Part shown: positions 1 through 6,253 of the stretch, piece after piece
Layout of the letters: every line of letters starts with the position of its first letter
How positions within the stretch are numbered: the stretch's first letter is position 1
From: Clostridia bacterium
Lineage (GTDB): Bacteria > Bacillota > Sulfobacillia > SLMV01
Assembly: GCA_007133365.1 (NCBI GenBank)
Contig: SLMV01000010.1
Span: 1-14,291 of the forward strand
Length of the DNA stretch: 14,291 nt
Direction: 5' to 3'
Made by a program: the position numbers and the translations under genes
Notes under the pieces: model-generated
The model's input: only the letters and a program-made list of their open reading frames with translations
Databases searched by the model: none
Told to the model about the DNA's origin: nothing

Positions 1-753
1 GCGGTCGATATCCTCCAACAGCGTTTGCTCGAAAAAGGAGTGCCCGAGCACATCGCGCACCAAATGGCTCGACGATCCCCTCGGGATGCCTCCGATTTTT
101 ATCAGGCACTACCCGTCTCAGCCAAACCCATTGACACCATGAGGGCTCAACCGATTCAAGTGGCCCTGGTGGGGCCAACCGGGTCGGGGAAAACCACCAC
201 CTGTGCCAAATTGGCGGCTAAGCTGGCCTTAGGGCACGATCGAAAAGTCGGCCTCATCACCCTCGATACCTTTCGGATCGGCGCGGTGGAACAGCTCCGA
301 ACGTATGCACGGATCCTCGATGCCCCGTTGGAAGTGGTGTTCGCACCGGAGGAGATGAGAAGGGCGCTTAAGCGCTTGGCACATTGCGAACTCATTTTGA
401 TTGATTCCGCCGGTCGCGGCTATCAAGACGAAACGTCCGTGCAGCGCTTGGGAGCGTTTTTGTCGGAGGCGGATGTTGATGAAACCCATCTCGTCGTTTC
501 ACTTGCCACCGATGTGGATGATGCTAGGGCCATTTTTGCCGCCTATCGCATGCTCGGATACAATCGGCTGATTATGACCAAAATGGACGAGACGCGACGA
601 CCCGGGAAGGCCCTTGCCTTTATGGAAGCTGCCGGGGTGACACCTTCGTACATTTCCACCGGACAAAATGTGCCGGACGATGTCGGTTTAGCCGGTGACG
701 TCTTATCGCGGGCACTGTGGGAGGGGGGAACCGGCCATGTCTTTTCACTTTGA
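1..753 (+). CDS. flhF: Flagellar biosynthesis GTPase FlhF (5' truncated)
   Basis: This is the C-terminal NG (SRP-type GTPase) part of FlhF. The frame is open to the left edge, so the B domain and start codon lie outside; a TTG at 25 is internal, not a start. Visible GTPase motifs are the P-loop GPTGSGKTTT (172-201), the DTFRIGA switch (about 268-288), IDSAGRG as G3 (about 400-420; usually DTAGRS in the family) and TKMDET as G4 (about 577-594). FlhF is a membrane-associated SRP-like GTPase that places the flagellum and is stimulated by FlhG, whose gene follows with a 17-bp overlap. SRP Ffh and FtsY are related, but the flhG and sigma factor neighbours and the absence of an M domain after the G domain argue for FlhF. 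Confidence is high. Confidence 0.93.
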   Translation, partial: AVDILQQRLLEKGVPEHIAHQMARRSPRDASDFYQALPVSAKPIDTMRAQPIQVALVGPTGSGKTTTCAKLAAKLALGHDRKVGLITLDTFRIGAVEQLRTYARILDAPLEVVFAPEEMRRALKRLAHCELILIDSAGRGYQDETSVQRLGAFLSEADVDETHLVVSLATDVDDARAIFAAYRMLGYNRLIMTKMDETRRPGKALAFMEAAGVTPSYISTGQNVPDDVGLAGDVLSRALWEGGTGHVFSL

Positions 754-1654
754 TCATGATCAAGCGGCCGTTCTCAGACGATGGGCTTCGGATGCACCCG
801 CTCATTGTCCCGTCGAGATCAATCAACATTGGTCGGGCCGCACCCTCGCCGTAAGTGGTGGCAAGGGGGGGGTGGGGAAAAGCAATATCAGTCTCAACCT
901 GGCGTTGGGCTTAGGGGATGCCGATCATCGGGTGCTGCTGATGGATACGGATTTTGGCTTACCCAATCTTGACGTCCTTTTGGGACAGGCGCCTTCCCAC
1001 AGTTTGACGGATGTCATCCGAAACCAATGCACCTTTTCAGAGGCCACCTTTCCCGTTACGCCCAATGTGACGTTGATGCCAGGCGGCGACATTTGGTCGG
1101 ACCAATCGCCAAACCTCGCGGAAATCCGTGAGTTATTGACCCAGCTTGCCATTTACCTGGGACGAACGGACTATTTGATCATCGATACCCAAGCGGGCAT
1201 TTCCAACGCTGTGATGGGGTTTTTGCTTTCCGCCGAGAACGTCCTTATGGTCACGACACCCGAGCCCCCGGCCCTTATGGATACCTATCGGACCATCAAG
1301 CGACTTTGGAGCCATCAACCCAAAGGTCGAATTTCGCTGATCGTCAATCGGGCGAAAGAAGCTGAAGCTCGGCGGGTTTACCGGTCTTTGGGCAAGATGT
1401 CGGAACGATTTTTAGGGCGATACCTTGACCTATCGGGCTGGATCCCGGAGGACCGGGCGGTGACGAATGCGGTTAAACGGCAACAGCCCTTTTTGCTGCT
1501 ACATCCCCAATGTCCGGCCTCACAGGGGATCTATCGCTTGGTTGGTAAGATCACCGGGAGTGCGGCAAACACCCAACCGAAACCCCGTTCATTTCTCGAA
1601 CGATTGTCAACCCATTTTTTGGGACTTAGGAAAGGGGGGGACCATGACCATTGA
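737..1654 (+). CDS. flhG: Flagellum number/site regulator FlhG (MinD-like ATPase)
   Basis: A 305-residue ParA/MinD-family ATPase (FlhG, also YlxH/FleN) that controls flagellar number or placement with FlhF. The ATG at 737 is chosen because G-rich GAGGGGGGAA (721-730) sits just upstream; a GTG at 695 would add an unlikely tail. Residues 8-14 read DQAAVLR, matching the DQAxxLR helix known in FlhG to stimulate FlhF GTPase. Deviant Walker A is KGGVGKS (43-49), the switch I region is DTDFGLPNLD (70-79), and the switch II region is IIDTQAGIS (148-156, where DTGAG is usual). The TTPEPPALMDTY segment (173-184) is typical of the family. It overlaps flhF by 17 bp and the PilZ gene by 11 bp. The Walker A codons contain a run of eight G (865-872). 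Confidence 0.94.
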   Translation: MSFHFDHDQAAVLRRWASDAPAHCPVEINQHWSGRTLAVSGGKGGVGKSNISLNLALGLGDADHRVLLMDTDFGLPNLDVLLGQAPSHSLTDVIRNQCTFSEATFPVTPNVTLMPGGDIWSDQSPNLAEIRELLTQLAIYLGRTDYLIIDTQAGISNAVMGFLLSAENVLMVTTPEPPALMDTYRTIKRLWSHQPKGRISLIVNRAKEAEARRVYRSLGKMSERFLGRYLDLSGWIPEDRAVTNAVKRQQPFLLLHPQCPASQGIYRLVGKITGSAANTQPKPRSFLERLSTHFLGLRKGGDHDH

Positions 1655-2282
1655 ACTCGAGGTCAGCCAGCCGGTTTACATCGCGCCCATTGATCGAGCC
1701 GGAGACGAGGGGGACATGGCCCCCAGCTACGTCCAAAGCGTGGATTCGTCCGGTTTACGGGTGGCAGCACCTATTCATCGCGGTGCCCGTCACATCTATC
1801 CGGTCGGACGTCCGATCGTACTCTACGCGCGAGGTGATCACGCTCTTCATCGCGTTCAGGCCCTGATCGTCGAATTCAATCCGCGTCGGCGCATCCCGTC
1901 GATGCGGCTTCACCTCGATGGCCATTGGATTCGAGTGCAAAGACGGCGCTTTGTTCGCTGGGAATGTTCATTGACGGTTCGCTGGTGGCAAAAGGAGGGC
2001 GAGGATGCAGGGAGCGGAAGAACCCTCGATTTAAGTGCCGGCGGTATGACCTTTCGTGCGAGCGGATCCCTCACGCTTGATGCCATTTATCAGTTTCTTG
2101 TGGCGCTTCCGAGTGGACCCCTTCATTCATCCGGCCGGGTGCTTCGACGCCTCGATTGGACGAGTGGCTCGAGCCCCGGCTATGCCGTCGGCTTTGTCGG
2201 GCTTCCATCCGAAGAGGAAGATCGAATCATGAAATATATTTTTGATGAGCAGATGCTAATGCGTGCAAAAGGTTTGATTTGA
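1644..2282 (+). CDS. YcgR/MotI-like PilZ-domain c-di-GMP receptor
   Basis: A 212-residue soluble protein with the two-part layout of flagellar brakes (YcgR in enterics, YpfA/MotI in Bacillus). An N-terminal beta-rich domain covers about 1-95, followed by a PilZ domain at about 98-205. The c-di-GMP signature is complete: R101-x3-R105 in RRFVR, then DLSAGG at 129-134. There is no signal peptide or membrane segment. The ATG at 1644 follows the G7 run at 1634-1640 and overlaps the flhG stop by 11 bp; the much earlier in-frame start at 1467 lies inside flhG and is rejected. By family knowledge such proteins bind the motor and slow or stop rotation at high c-di-GMP; the specific target here is inferred from position in the flagellar operon. 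DgrA-like regulation is an alternative. Confidence 0.88.
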   Translation: MTIELEVSQPVYIAPIDRAGDEGDMAPSYVQSVDSSGLRVAAPIHRGARHIYPVGRPIVLYARGDHALHRVQALIVEFNPRRRIPSMRLHLDGHWIRVQRRRFVRWECSLTVRWWQKEGEDAGSGRTLDLSAGGMTFRASGSLTLDAIYQFLVALPSGPLHSSGRVLRRLDWTSGSSPGYAVGFVGLPSEEEDRIMKYIFDEQMLMRAKGLI

Positions 2283-2299
2283 AGAGGGGGTGAGAATTG

Positions 2300-3112
2300 A
2301 TGACGGGGCAAGCGCAGGATGCGGCTTTTGATCATCTCGGGGATGAAGCAAGGGCTTGGTATCGATACAAGATGCAAGGTGAGCAAGCGGCCCGAAACGA
2401 ACTCATATCTAAATATGCCGAACTCGTAAAATATGTGGCAGGCCAGATGGCGATGGGTATGCCGGCGATGGTCCAGCCCGCCGATTTGGAGACCTATGGC
2501 ATTTTCGGTTTGATCGACGCCATGGATCGCTTTGATCCCAAGCGGGAGATCAAATTCTCGACGTACGCGGTGACCCGAATTCGCGGCGCCATTTTAGATG
2601 GGGTTCGCAAGATGGATTGGGTTCCAGCTTCACTTCGACGGCGTGCCCGGGAAATCACGGAAGCCTATCGTCGCTTATACAAACGAAATGGGCGCCAGGC
2701 CACCGATGAGGAAATGGCGGACTATTTGGGGATGAGTGTGGAGAAATTCCGAGATGAACTCGCGCAGGTCCACGCCACCGCGCTCATGCATCTTGATGAT
2801 ATCATTATCGACGAGGAAGGGGGCACCGCCGGCCGACTGGTGGATCAGTTGCCCGATGATGATGCCGTTGATCCCTTTGAGTCCGCAGCCTGGCGCGACC
2901 AAAAGAAGATGCTGGCGGAGGCCATTCGTGAACTCTCCGCTCAGGAGCAAGACGTATTGACGCTATACTATTATGAAGGCCTCACCCTGACTGAGATCGG
3001 ACATGTCTTGGAACTGTCACCCTCTCGCATCTCCCAAATTCATTCCAAGGCCGTGCTCCGACTGCGGGGCAAATTGAAGGTGGATTCGTTTCTGTTTAAT
3101 CGCCCGAATTAA
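2300..3112 (+). CDS. sigD: Flagellar/motility sigma factor (SigD/FliA/WhiG type)
   Basis: A 270-residue sigma-70 family group 3 factor directing RNA polymerase to late flagellar and motility promoters. Regions visible: sigma region 2 at about 35-110, with DLETYGIFGLIDAMDRFDP and FSTYAVTRIRGAILDGVR followed by MDWVPASLRRRAR, typical of FliA/SigD/WhiG; a region 3 linker (about 112-165); and region 4 at about 205-262 with the helix-turn-helix LTLTEIGHVLELSPSRISQI. The ATG at 2300 is preferred over the adjacent TTG at 2297 because GAGGGGGTGAG (2284-2294) is well placed. It sits 17 bp after the PilZ stop and 176 bp before rpsB, as sigD does in Bacillus. No anti-sigma FlgM gene is seen in the window. 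Class is certain; SigD versus another group 3 factor is inferred from context. Confidence 0.92.
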   Translation: MTGQAQDAAFDHLGDEARAWYRYKMQGEQAARNELISKYAELVKYVAGQMAMGMPAMVQPADLETYGIFGLIDAMDRFDPKREIKFSTYAVTRIRGAILDGVRKMDWVPASLRRRAREITEAYRRLYKRNGRQATDEEMADYLGMSVEKFRDELAQVHATALMHLDDIIIDEEGGTAGRLVDQLPDDDAVDPFESAAWRDQKKMLAEAIRELSAQEQDVLTLYYYEGLTLTEIGHVLELSPSRISQIHSKAVLRLRGKLKVDSFLFNRPN

Positions 3113-3145
3113 ACGAGCCCGCCGGGCGACGAAGCGGCGTTATTG

Positions 3146-3175
3146 TTGAACTCGTAGAGAGGCATGTGATATAAG
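3146..3175 (+). promoter_or_regulatory. Probable housekeeping promoter of rpsB operon
   Basis: TTGAAC (3146-3151, four of six matches to the -35 consensus), an 18-bp spacer ending in TGA (3167-3169), and TATAAG (3170-3175, five of six matches to the -10) form an extended -10 promoter. Transcription would start near 3181-3183, giving a leader of about 107 nt before rpsB. Position between the flagellar genes and rpsB matches the expected switch from a motility transcript to a constitutive ribosomal one. Judged by eye; the start site is not proven. Confidence 0.6.
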
Positions 3176-3180
3176 TAGAT

Positions 3181-3288
3181 GGGCGGTTTCCTCCGCCCAA
3201 TACCCACCCTGCTCAGGAAACTGGGGGTGCCTTCGGGTTCTAGTTTCCCGGGATGGCAGGGGAGGACCAACCGAAAGGAGACACAAAT
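3181..3288 (+). promoter_or_regulatory. Structured 5' leader of rpsB mRNA
   Basis: The leader can fold into a GC-rich hairpin (GGGCGG 3181-3186 with CCGCCC 3193-3198, loop TTTCCT). A second, longer hairpin runs 3216-3248 (GGAAACT 3216-3222 with AGTTTCC 3242-3248, capped by CC-TTCG-GG at 3230-3237) and is itself enclosed by CCCTGC (3207-3212) with GCAGGG (3256-3261). CACCC (3205-3209) could pair instead with GGGTG (3225-3229), giving a competing fold. No U-run follows, so this is not an intrinsic terminator. The ribosome binding site AAAGGAG is at 3274-3280, just past the structure. Autoregulation by S2 is known for proteobacterial rpsB leaders; a similar role here is inference. Confidence 0.45.
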
Positions 3289-4035
3289 ATGCCTGTTGTA
3301 TCGATGAAGGAGCTGCTCGAATCGGGTGTCCATTTTGGCCATCAGACCCGCCGGTGGAACCCGAAAATGAAGGAGTATATTTTCACAGAACGTAATGGCA
3401 TCTATATTGTCGACTTACAAAAGACGGTTCGACTGATGGAGGAAGCGTACAATTTTGTCCGCGACACCGTTTTTCAGGGCGGGACCGTGCTGTTTGTCGG
3501 CACCAAGAAACAGGCCCAAGAAACCATCCAGGAACAAGCGGACCGTTGCGATATGCCGTTTGTGAATCAACGATGGTTAGGCGGCACGCTGACCAACTTT
3601 GAGACCATCAAGACCCGCATCCGGAGATTGGAAGACCTTGAAAAGCAAGAGGCCAGCGGACTGTGGGCTCGGCTTCCCAAGAAAGAAGTTGCGGTGTTGA
3701 CAAAAGAGAAGGAGCGTCTCGATAAGTTTTTGAGCGGGATCAAGTTCATGAAACGGCTCCCCGATGTGGTGTACATTGTTGATCCGAAAAAAGAGACCAT
3801 CGCCATTCGGGAATGCCAGAAGCTCGGAATTCCCTCCGTGGGAATCGTCGACACCAATTGCGATCCGGATGAAATCGACTATATTATCCCAGGAAATGAC
3901 GATGCCATCCGCGCCGTCCGACTGCTCACGTCCCGTATCGCCGATGCGGTGCTCGAGGGTCGCCAGGGCGTTCAAGTTCGTGAAGAAGCCCAAGCCGAAG
4001 AACCGGCCGAGGTCAAATCATCGGCTGGCGAATAA
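3289..4035 (+). CDS. rpsB: 30S ribosomal protein S2
   Basis: Full-length S2 (248 residues; the family is usually 230-260), which joins the 30S subunit late and bridges head and body. Family landmarks are LLESGVHFGHQTRRWNPKM near the N-terminus (9-27), GIYIVDLQKT, LFVGTKKQA, RWLGGTLTNF and the C-terminal GIVDTNCDPD with IPGNDDA. A helical segment rich in charged residues (about 105-150) is the usual coiled-coil insertion. The tail after about 228 is acidic and variable. The ATG at 3289 is chosen because AAAGGAG (3274-3280) is correctly spaced and MPVVSMKELL is the normal N-terminus; an in-frame ATG at 3253 lies in the leader structure. The first gene of the probable rpsB-tsf-pyrH-frr transcript. 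Confidence 0.97.
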   Translation: MPVVSMKELLESGVHFGHQTRRWNPKMKEYIFTERNGIYIVDLQKTVRLMEEAYNFVRDTVFQGGTVLFVGTKKQAQETIQEQADRCDMPFVNQRWLGGTLTNFETIKTRIRRLEDLEKQEASGLWARLPKKEVAVLTKEKERLDKFLSGIKFMKRLPDVVYIVDPKKETIAIRECQKLGIPSVGIVDTNCDPDEIDYIIPGNDDAIRAVRLLTSRIADAVLEGRQGVQVREEAQAEEPAEVKSSAGE

Positions 4036-4068
4036 ATTGATGCCAATCATGAGGGAGAGATGACGCAC

Positions 4069-4680
4069 ATGGCTGATATTAGTGCAAAACAGGTGAAAGA
4101 ATTACGAGACGCGACGGGTGCGGGGATCCTCGATTGCAAAAAGGCCTTGACCGAGGCGGATGGGGATCAGGCCCGTGCAGTGGAAATCCTCCGAACGCAC
4201 GGACTGGCGGATGCTCAAAAGAAAGCCGGACGCACCACCAACGAAGGCATTATCGATTCCTACATCCATCTAGGTGGCAAAATCGGCGTGCTAGTCGAGC
4301 TCAACTGCGAAACCGACTTCGTCGCCCGCACCGAGCCCTTTCAGGAACTTGCGCACGAAATTTGCATGCAAATTGCGGCAACGGATCCCACGTACGTAAG
4401 TCGGGATGATGTGCCAGCTGCTGAAATCGAACAAGAAGAGCGCATCCTAAAAGAACAAGCGCTCTCCGAGGGCAAGCCGGACGAAATCGCCGAGCGCATT
4501 GTGGCGGGACGCATCGAGAAGTATTACGGCCAGATTTGTCTGTTGGACCAACCCTACATTCGAGACGCCGACAAGACGGTCGAAGATTTGGTGAAAGAAG
4601 CCATTGCGACGTTGGGCGAGAACATCAATATCAATCGGTTCGCTCGTTTTGCGTTGGGTGAAGACGGCGAATCGAACTAG
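4069..4680 (+). CDS. tsf: Elongation factor Ts
   Basis: EF-Ts, the guanine nucleotide exchange factor that recycles EF-Tu-GDP. At 203 residues it is the short form (as in Thermus) rather than the longer E. coli type. The N-terminal UBA-like domain reads VKELRDATGAGILDCKKAL (9-27), and the exchange motif TDFVAR is at 82-87, followed by the core domain to NINRFARFALGE near the C-terminus. The ATG at 4069 gives the usual MADISAKQVK start and lies 11 nt after GAGGGAG (4051-4057); the in-frame ATG at 4060 would leave only 2 nt and add MTH. The gap from rpsB is 33 bp, without a terminator, so the two are co-transcribed. Confidence 0.97.
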   Translation: MADISAKQVKELRDATGAGILDCKKALTEADGDQARAVEILRTHGLADAQKKAGRTTNEGIIDSYIHLGGKIGVLVELNCETDFVARTEPFQELAHEICMQIAATDPTYVSRDDVPAAEIEQEERILKEQALSEGKPDEIAERIVAGRIEKYYGQICLLDQPYIRDADKTVEDLVKEAIATLGENININRFARFALGEDGESN

Positions 4681-4683
4681 GGG

Positions 4684-5439
4684 ATGGGATCCTTGACACA
4701 GGCTGAACCGAATGTAAAACCGCGCTATCAGCGCGTGGTCTTAAAACTCAGCGGCGAAGCATTGGCCGGGCAGCGCGGATACGGCATTGATCCCGAGGTC
4801 GTCCGTGACATCGCCGTACAAATTCGCGAAGTGGTCATGCTAGGCACCCAGACGGCGGTTGTGGTCGGTGGGGGCAACATTTGGCGTGGAACGTTGGGCT
4901 GGACCAAGGGCATGGATCGCGCGACGGCTGATTATATGGGGATGCTGGCAACGTGCATTAATGCGCTGGCGCTTCAGGACGCACTGGAGAAAGAGGGCAT
5001 TGATACCCGGGTACAGACCGCAATTGAGATGAAAGAGGTCGCCGAGCCGTATATCCGTCGTCGGGCCATTCGGCACCTGGAAAAGAATCGCGTGGTCATC
5101 TTCGCTGCCGGCACCGGAAATCCCTATTTTTCCACCGATACCACTGCGGCGCTTCGTTCGGCGGAAATAGAAGCAAACGTTATGTTAAAGGCGACCAACA
5201 CCGACGGCGTTTTTGACTCCGACCCCAGAGATAATCCCAAAGCGAAAAAGTATGACGAGATTCCCTATTTAGACGTCTTGAACCAAGGGCTGACCGTGCT
5301 GGATTCGACGGCCACCTCCCTGTGCATGGACAATGACATCCCAATCATCGTTTTTGACCTGGGAACCTATGGCAATATTCGTCGCGTGATCATGGGCGAA
5401 AAAATCGGGACTTATGTGAGAGGAAGCGGGGAATCATGA
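4684..5439 (+). CDS. pyrH: UMP kinase
   Basis: Hexameric UMP kinase of the amino-acid kinase fold: ATP + UMP gives ADP + UDP, for pyrimidine nucleotide supply. Landmarks are RVVLKLSGEALAG (18-30), VVVGGGNIWRG, MDRATADYMGMLATCINALALQ, the RRRAIRHLEKNRVVIFAAGTG segment split around the UMP site, YFSTDTTAALRSAEI and DSTATSLCMDNDIPI. Length (251) is a little above the B. subtilis enzyme because of a variable N-terminal tail. The annotated ATG at 4684 has no spaced ribosome binding site; an in-frame TTG at 4693 lies about 9 nt after AGGGG (4679-4683) and may be the true start (248 residues). It follows tsf by 3 bp and overlaps frr by ATGA. Confidence 0.96.
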   Translation: MGSLTQAEPNVKPRYQRVVLKLSGEALAGQRGYGIDPEVVRDIAVQIREVVMLGTQTAVVVGGGNIWRGTLGWTKGMDRATADYMGMLATCINALALQDALEKEGIDTRVQTAIEMKEVAEPYIRRRAIRHLEKNRVVIFAAGTGNPYFSTDTTAALRSAEIEANVMLKATNTDGVFDSDPRDNPKAKKYDEIPYLDVLNQGLTVLDSTATSLCMDNDIPIIVFDLGTYGNIRRVIMGEKIGTYVRGSGES

Positions 5440-5993
5440 ACCACGACGCTTTGACGGAAGCAAAAAAGAAAATGAAACGGCAAATCGACTATTGTCGCAA
5501 GCAGCTGGCCGCCATTCGAGCTGGGCGCGCTAATCCTGCTCTGGTGAATGACCTTATCGTGGATTATTATGGGACATCGACACCTCTTCATCAGATCGCC
5601 TCAATCAGCGCTCCGGAACCACGGCTGCTCGTGATCGAGCCGTGGGATAAGAATGCCATCGAAAATATCGAGCGGGCCATCATGCAGTCCGACCTCGGCA
5701 TCATGCCCAATAATGATGGTAATGTGATCCGATTGGCGATTCCGCAATTGACGGAAGAACGTCGCCGGGAATTGGTGCAGCTGGCCAACAAGCGGGCGGA
5801 GGAAAATCGCGTCGCGATCCGAAACATTCGACGAGAAGCGAATGATGATATCAAAAAGGATGAAAAGAGCGGTGACATATCGGAGGACGATTCCCGCCGC
5901 TTTCAAGACGAAGTGCAAAAGCTCACCGATGACAACATCGAGCAAATCGATGAGCTGATGGCCAAAAAGGAGAAGGAGATTATGGAAGTATGA
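5436..5993 (+). CDS. frr: Ribosome recycling factor
   Basis: Full-length RRF (185 residues, the standard size), which with EF-G splits the post-termination ribosome. Visible landmarks are LAAIRAGRANPALV near the N-terminus (24-37), VDYYGTSTPLHQIASIS (42-58), IEPWDKNAIENIERAI, GIMPNNDGNVIRLAIPQLTEERR and the long C-terminal helix beginning VAIRNIRREANDDIKK. The start ATG at 5436 shares ATGA with the pyrH stop. Its own stop shares ATGA (5990-5993) with the next small gene, so translation is probably coupled on both sides. Nothing unusual is seen. Confidence 0.97.
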   Translation: MNHDALTEAKKKMKRQIDYCRKQLAAIRAGRANPALVNDLIVDYYGTSTPLHQIASISAPEPRLLVIEPWDKNAIENIERAIMQSDLGIMPNNDGNVIRLAIPQLTEERRRELVQLANKRAEENRVAIRNIRREANDDIKKDEKSGDISEDDSRRFQDEVQKLTDDNIEQIDELMAKKEKEIMEV

Positions 5994-6253
5994 GGGAGTT
6001 GGCGAGGCTTTTGGGTCTTCCTGCTCCAAAGGCTAAGTGCCGCCTAGAGGCCGCAAAAATCCACTATCGAATAGTGGAAACCTCCTCGCCTAAAAAGGTT
6101 CGGGGTGAGGGACTTGAAGCCACACCGCGAGTTTTCGGCGCTTATTGGGAGACCGATGCCGAAGCAGTCCTTTTGACCGCTTACCCGGTGGTTGAGTCGG
6201 ATGCGGTCCGAGCGGCCAAATCGGCGATTCTAAGGGGTGATCCCGACGACTGA
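5990..6253 (+). CDS. Uncharacterised small protein, PASTA-like pattern
   Basis: An 87-residue protein of unknown function, unlikely to be a chance frame: its ATG shares ATGA with the frr stop, AAGGAGA (5973-5979) precedes it by 10 nt, and it runs into uppS with a 17-bp overlap. No signal peptide or membrane helix. The order of elements, GLPAPKAKCRLEAAKIHYRIVET (9-31, helix then strand) followed by a basic turn SPKKVRGEG and strands RVFGAYW and AVLLTAYPVV, resembles a single PASTA-like repeat (helix-strand-turn-strand). I recall similarly sized uncharacterised genes at this frr-uppS position in some Clostridia, but could not verify this. Function is not assigned; a link to the envelope is only a guess from position. 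Confidence 0.72.
   Translation: MRELARLLGLPAPKAKCRLEAAKIHYRIVETSSPKKVRGEGLEATPRVFGAYWETDAEAVLLTAYPVVESDAVRAAKSAILRGDPDD

Noticed and set aside
1467..1643. Long N-terminal extension of the PilZ protein
   Set aside because: It would lie wholly inside flhG in another frame; the ATG at 1644 has a ribosome binding site and gives the usual protein size.
3113..3140. Terminator between the sigma factor and rpsB
   Set aside because: Only an AGCCCG-type short palindrome at 3117-3127 is present, with no T-run; read-through into rpsB remains possible.
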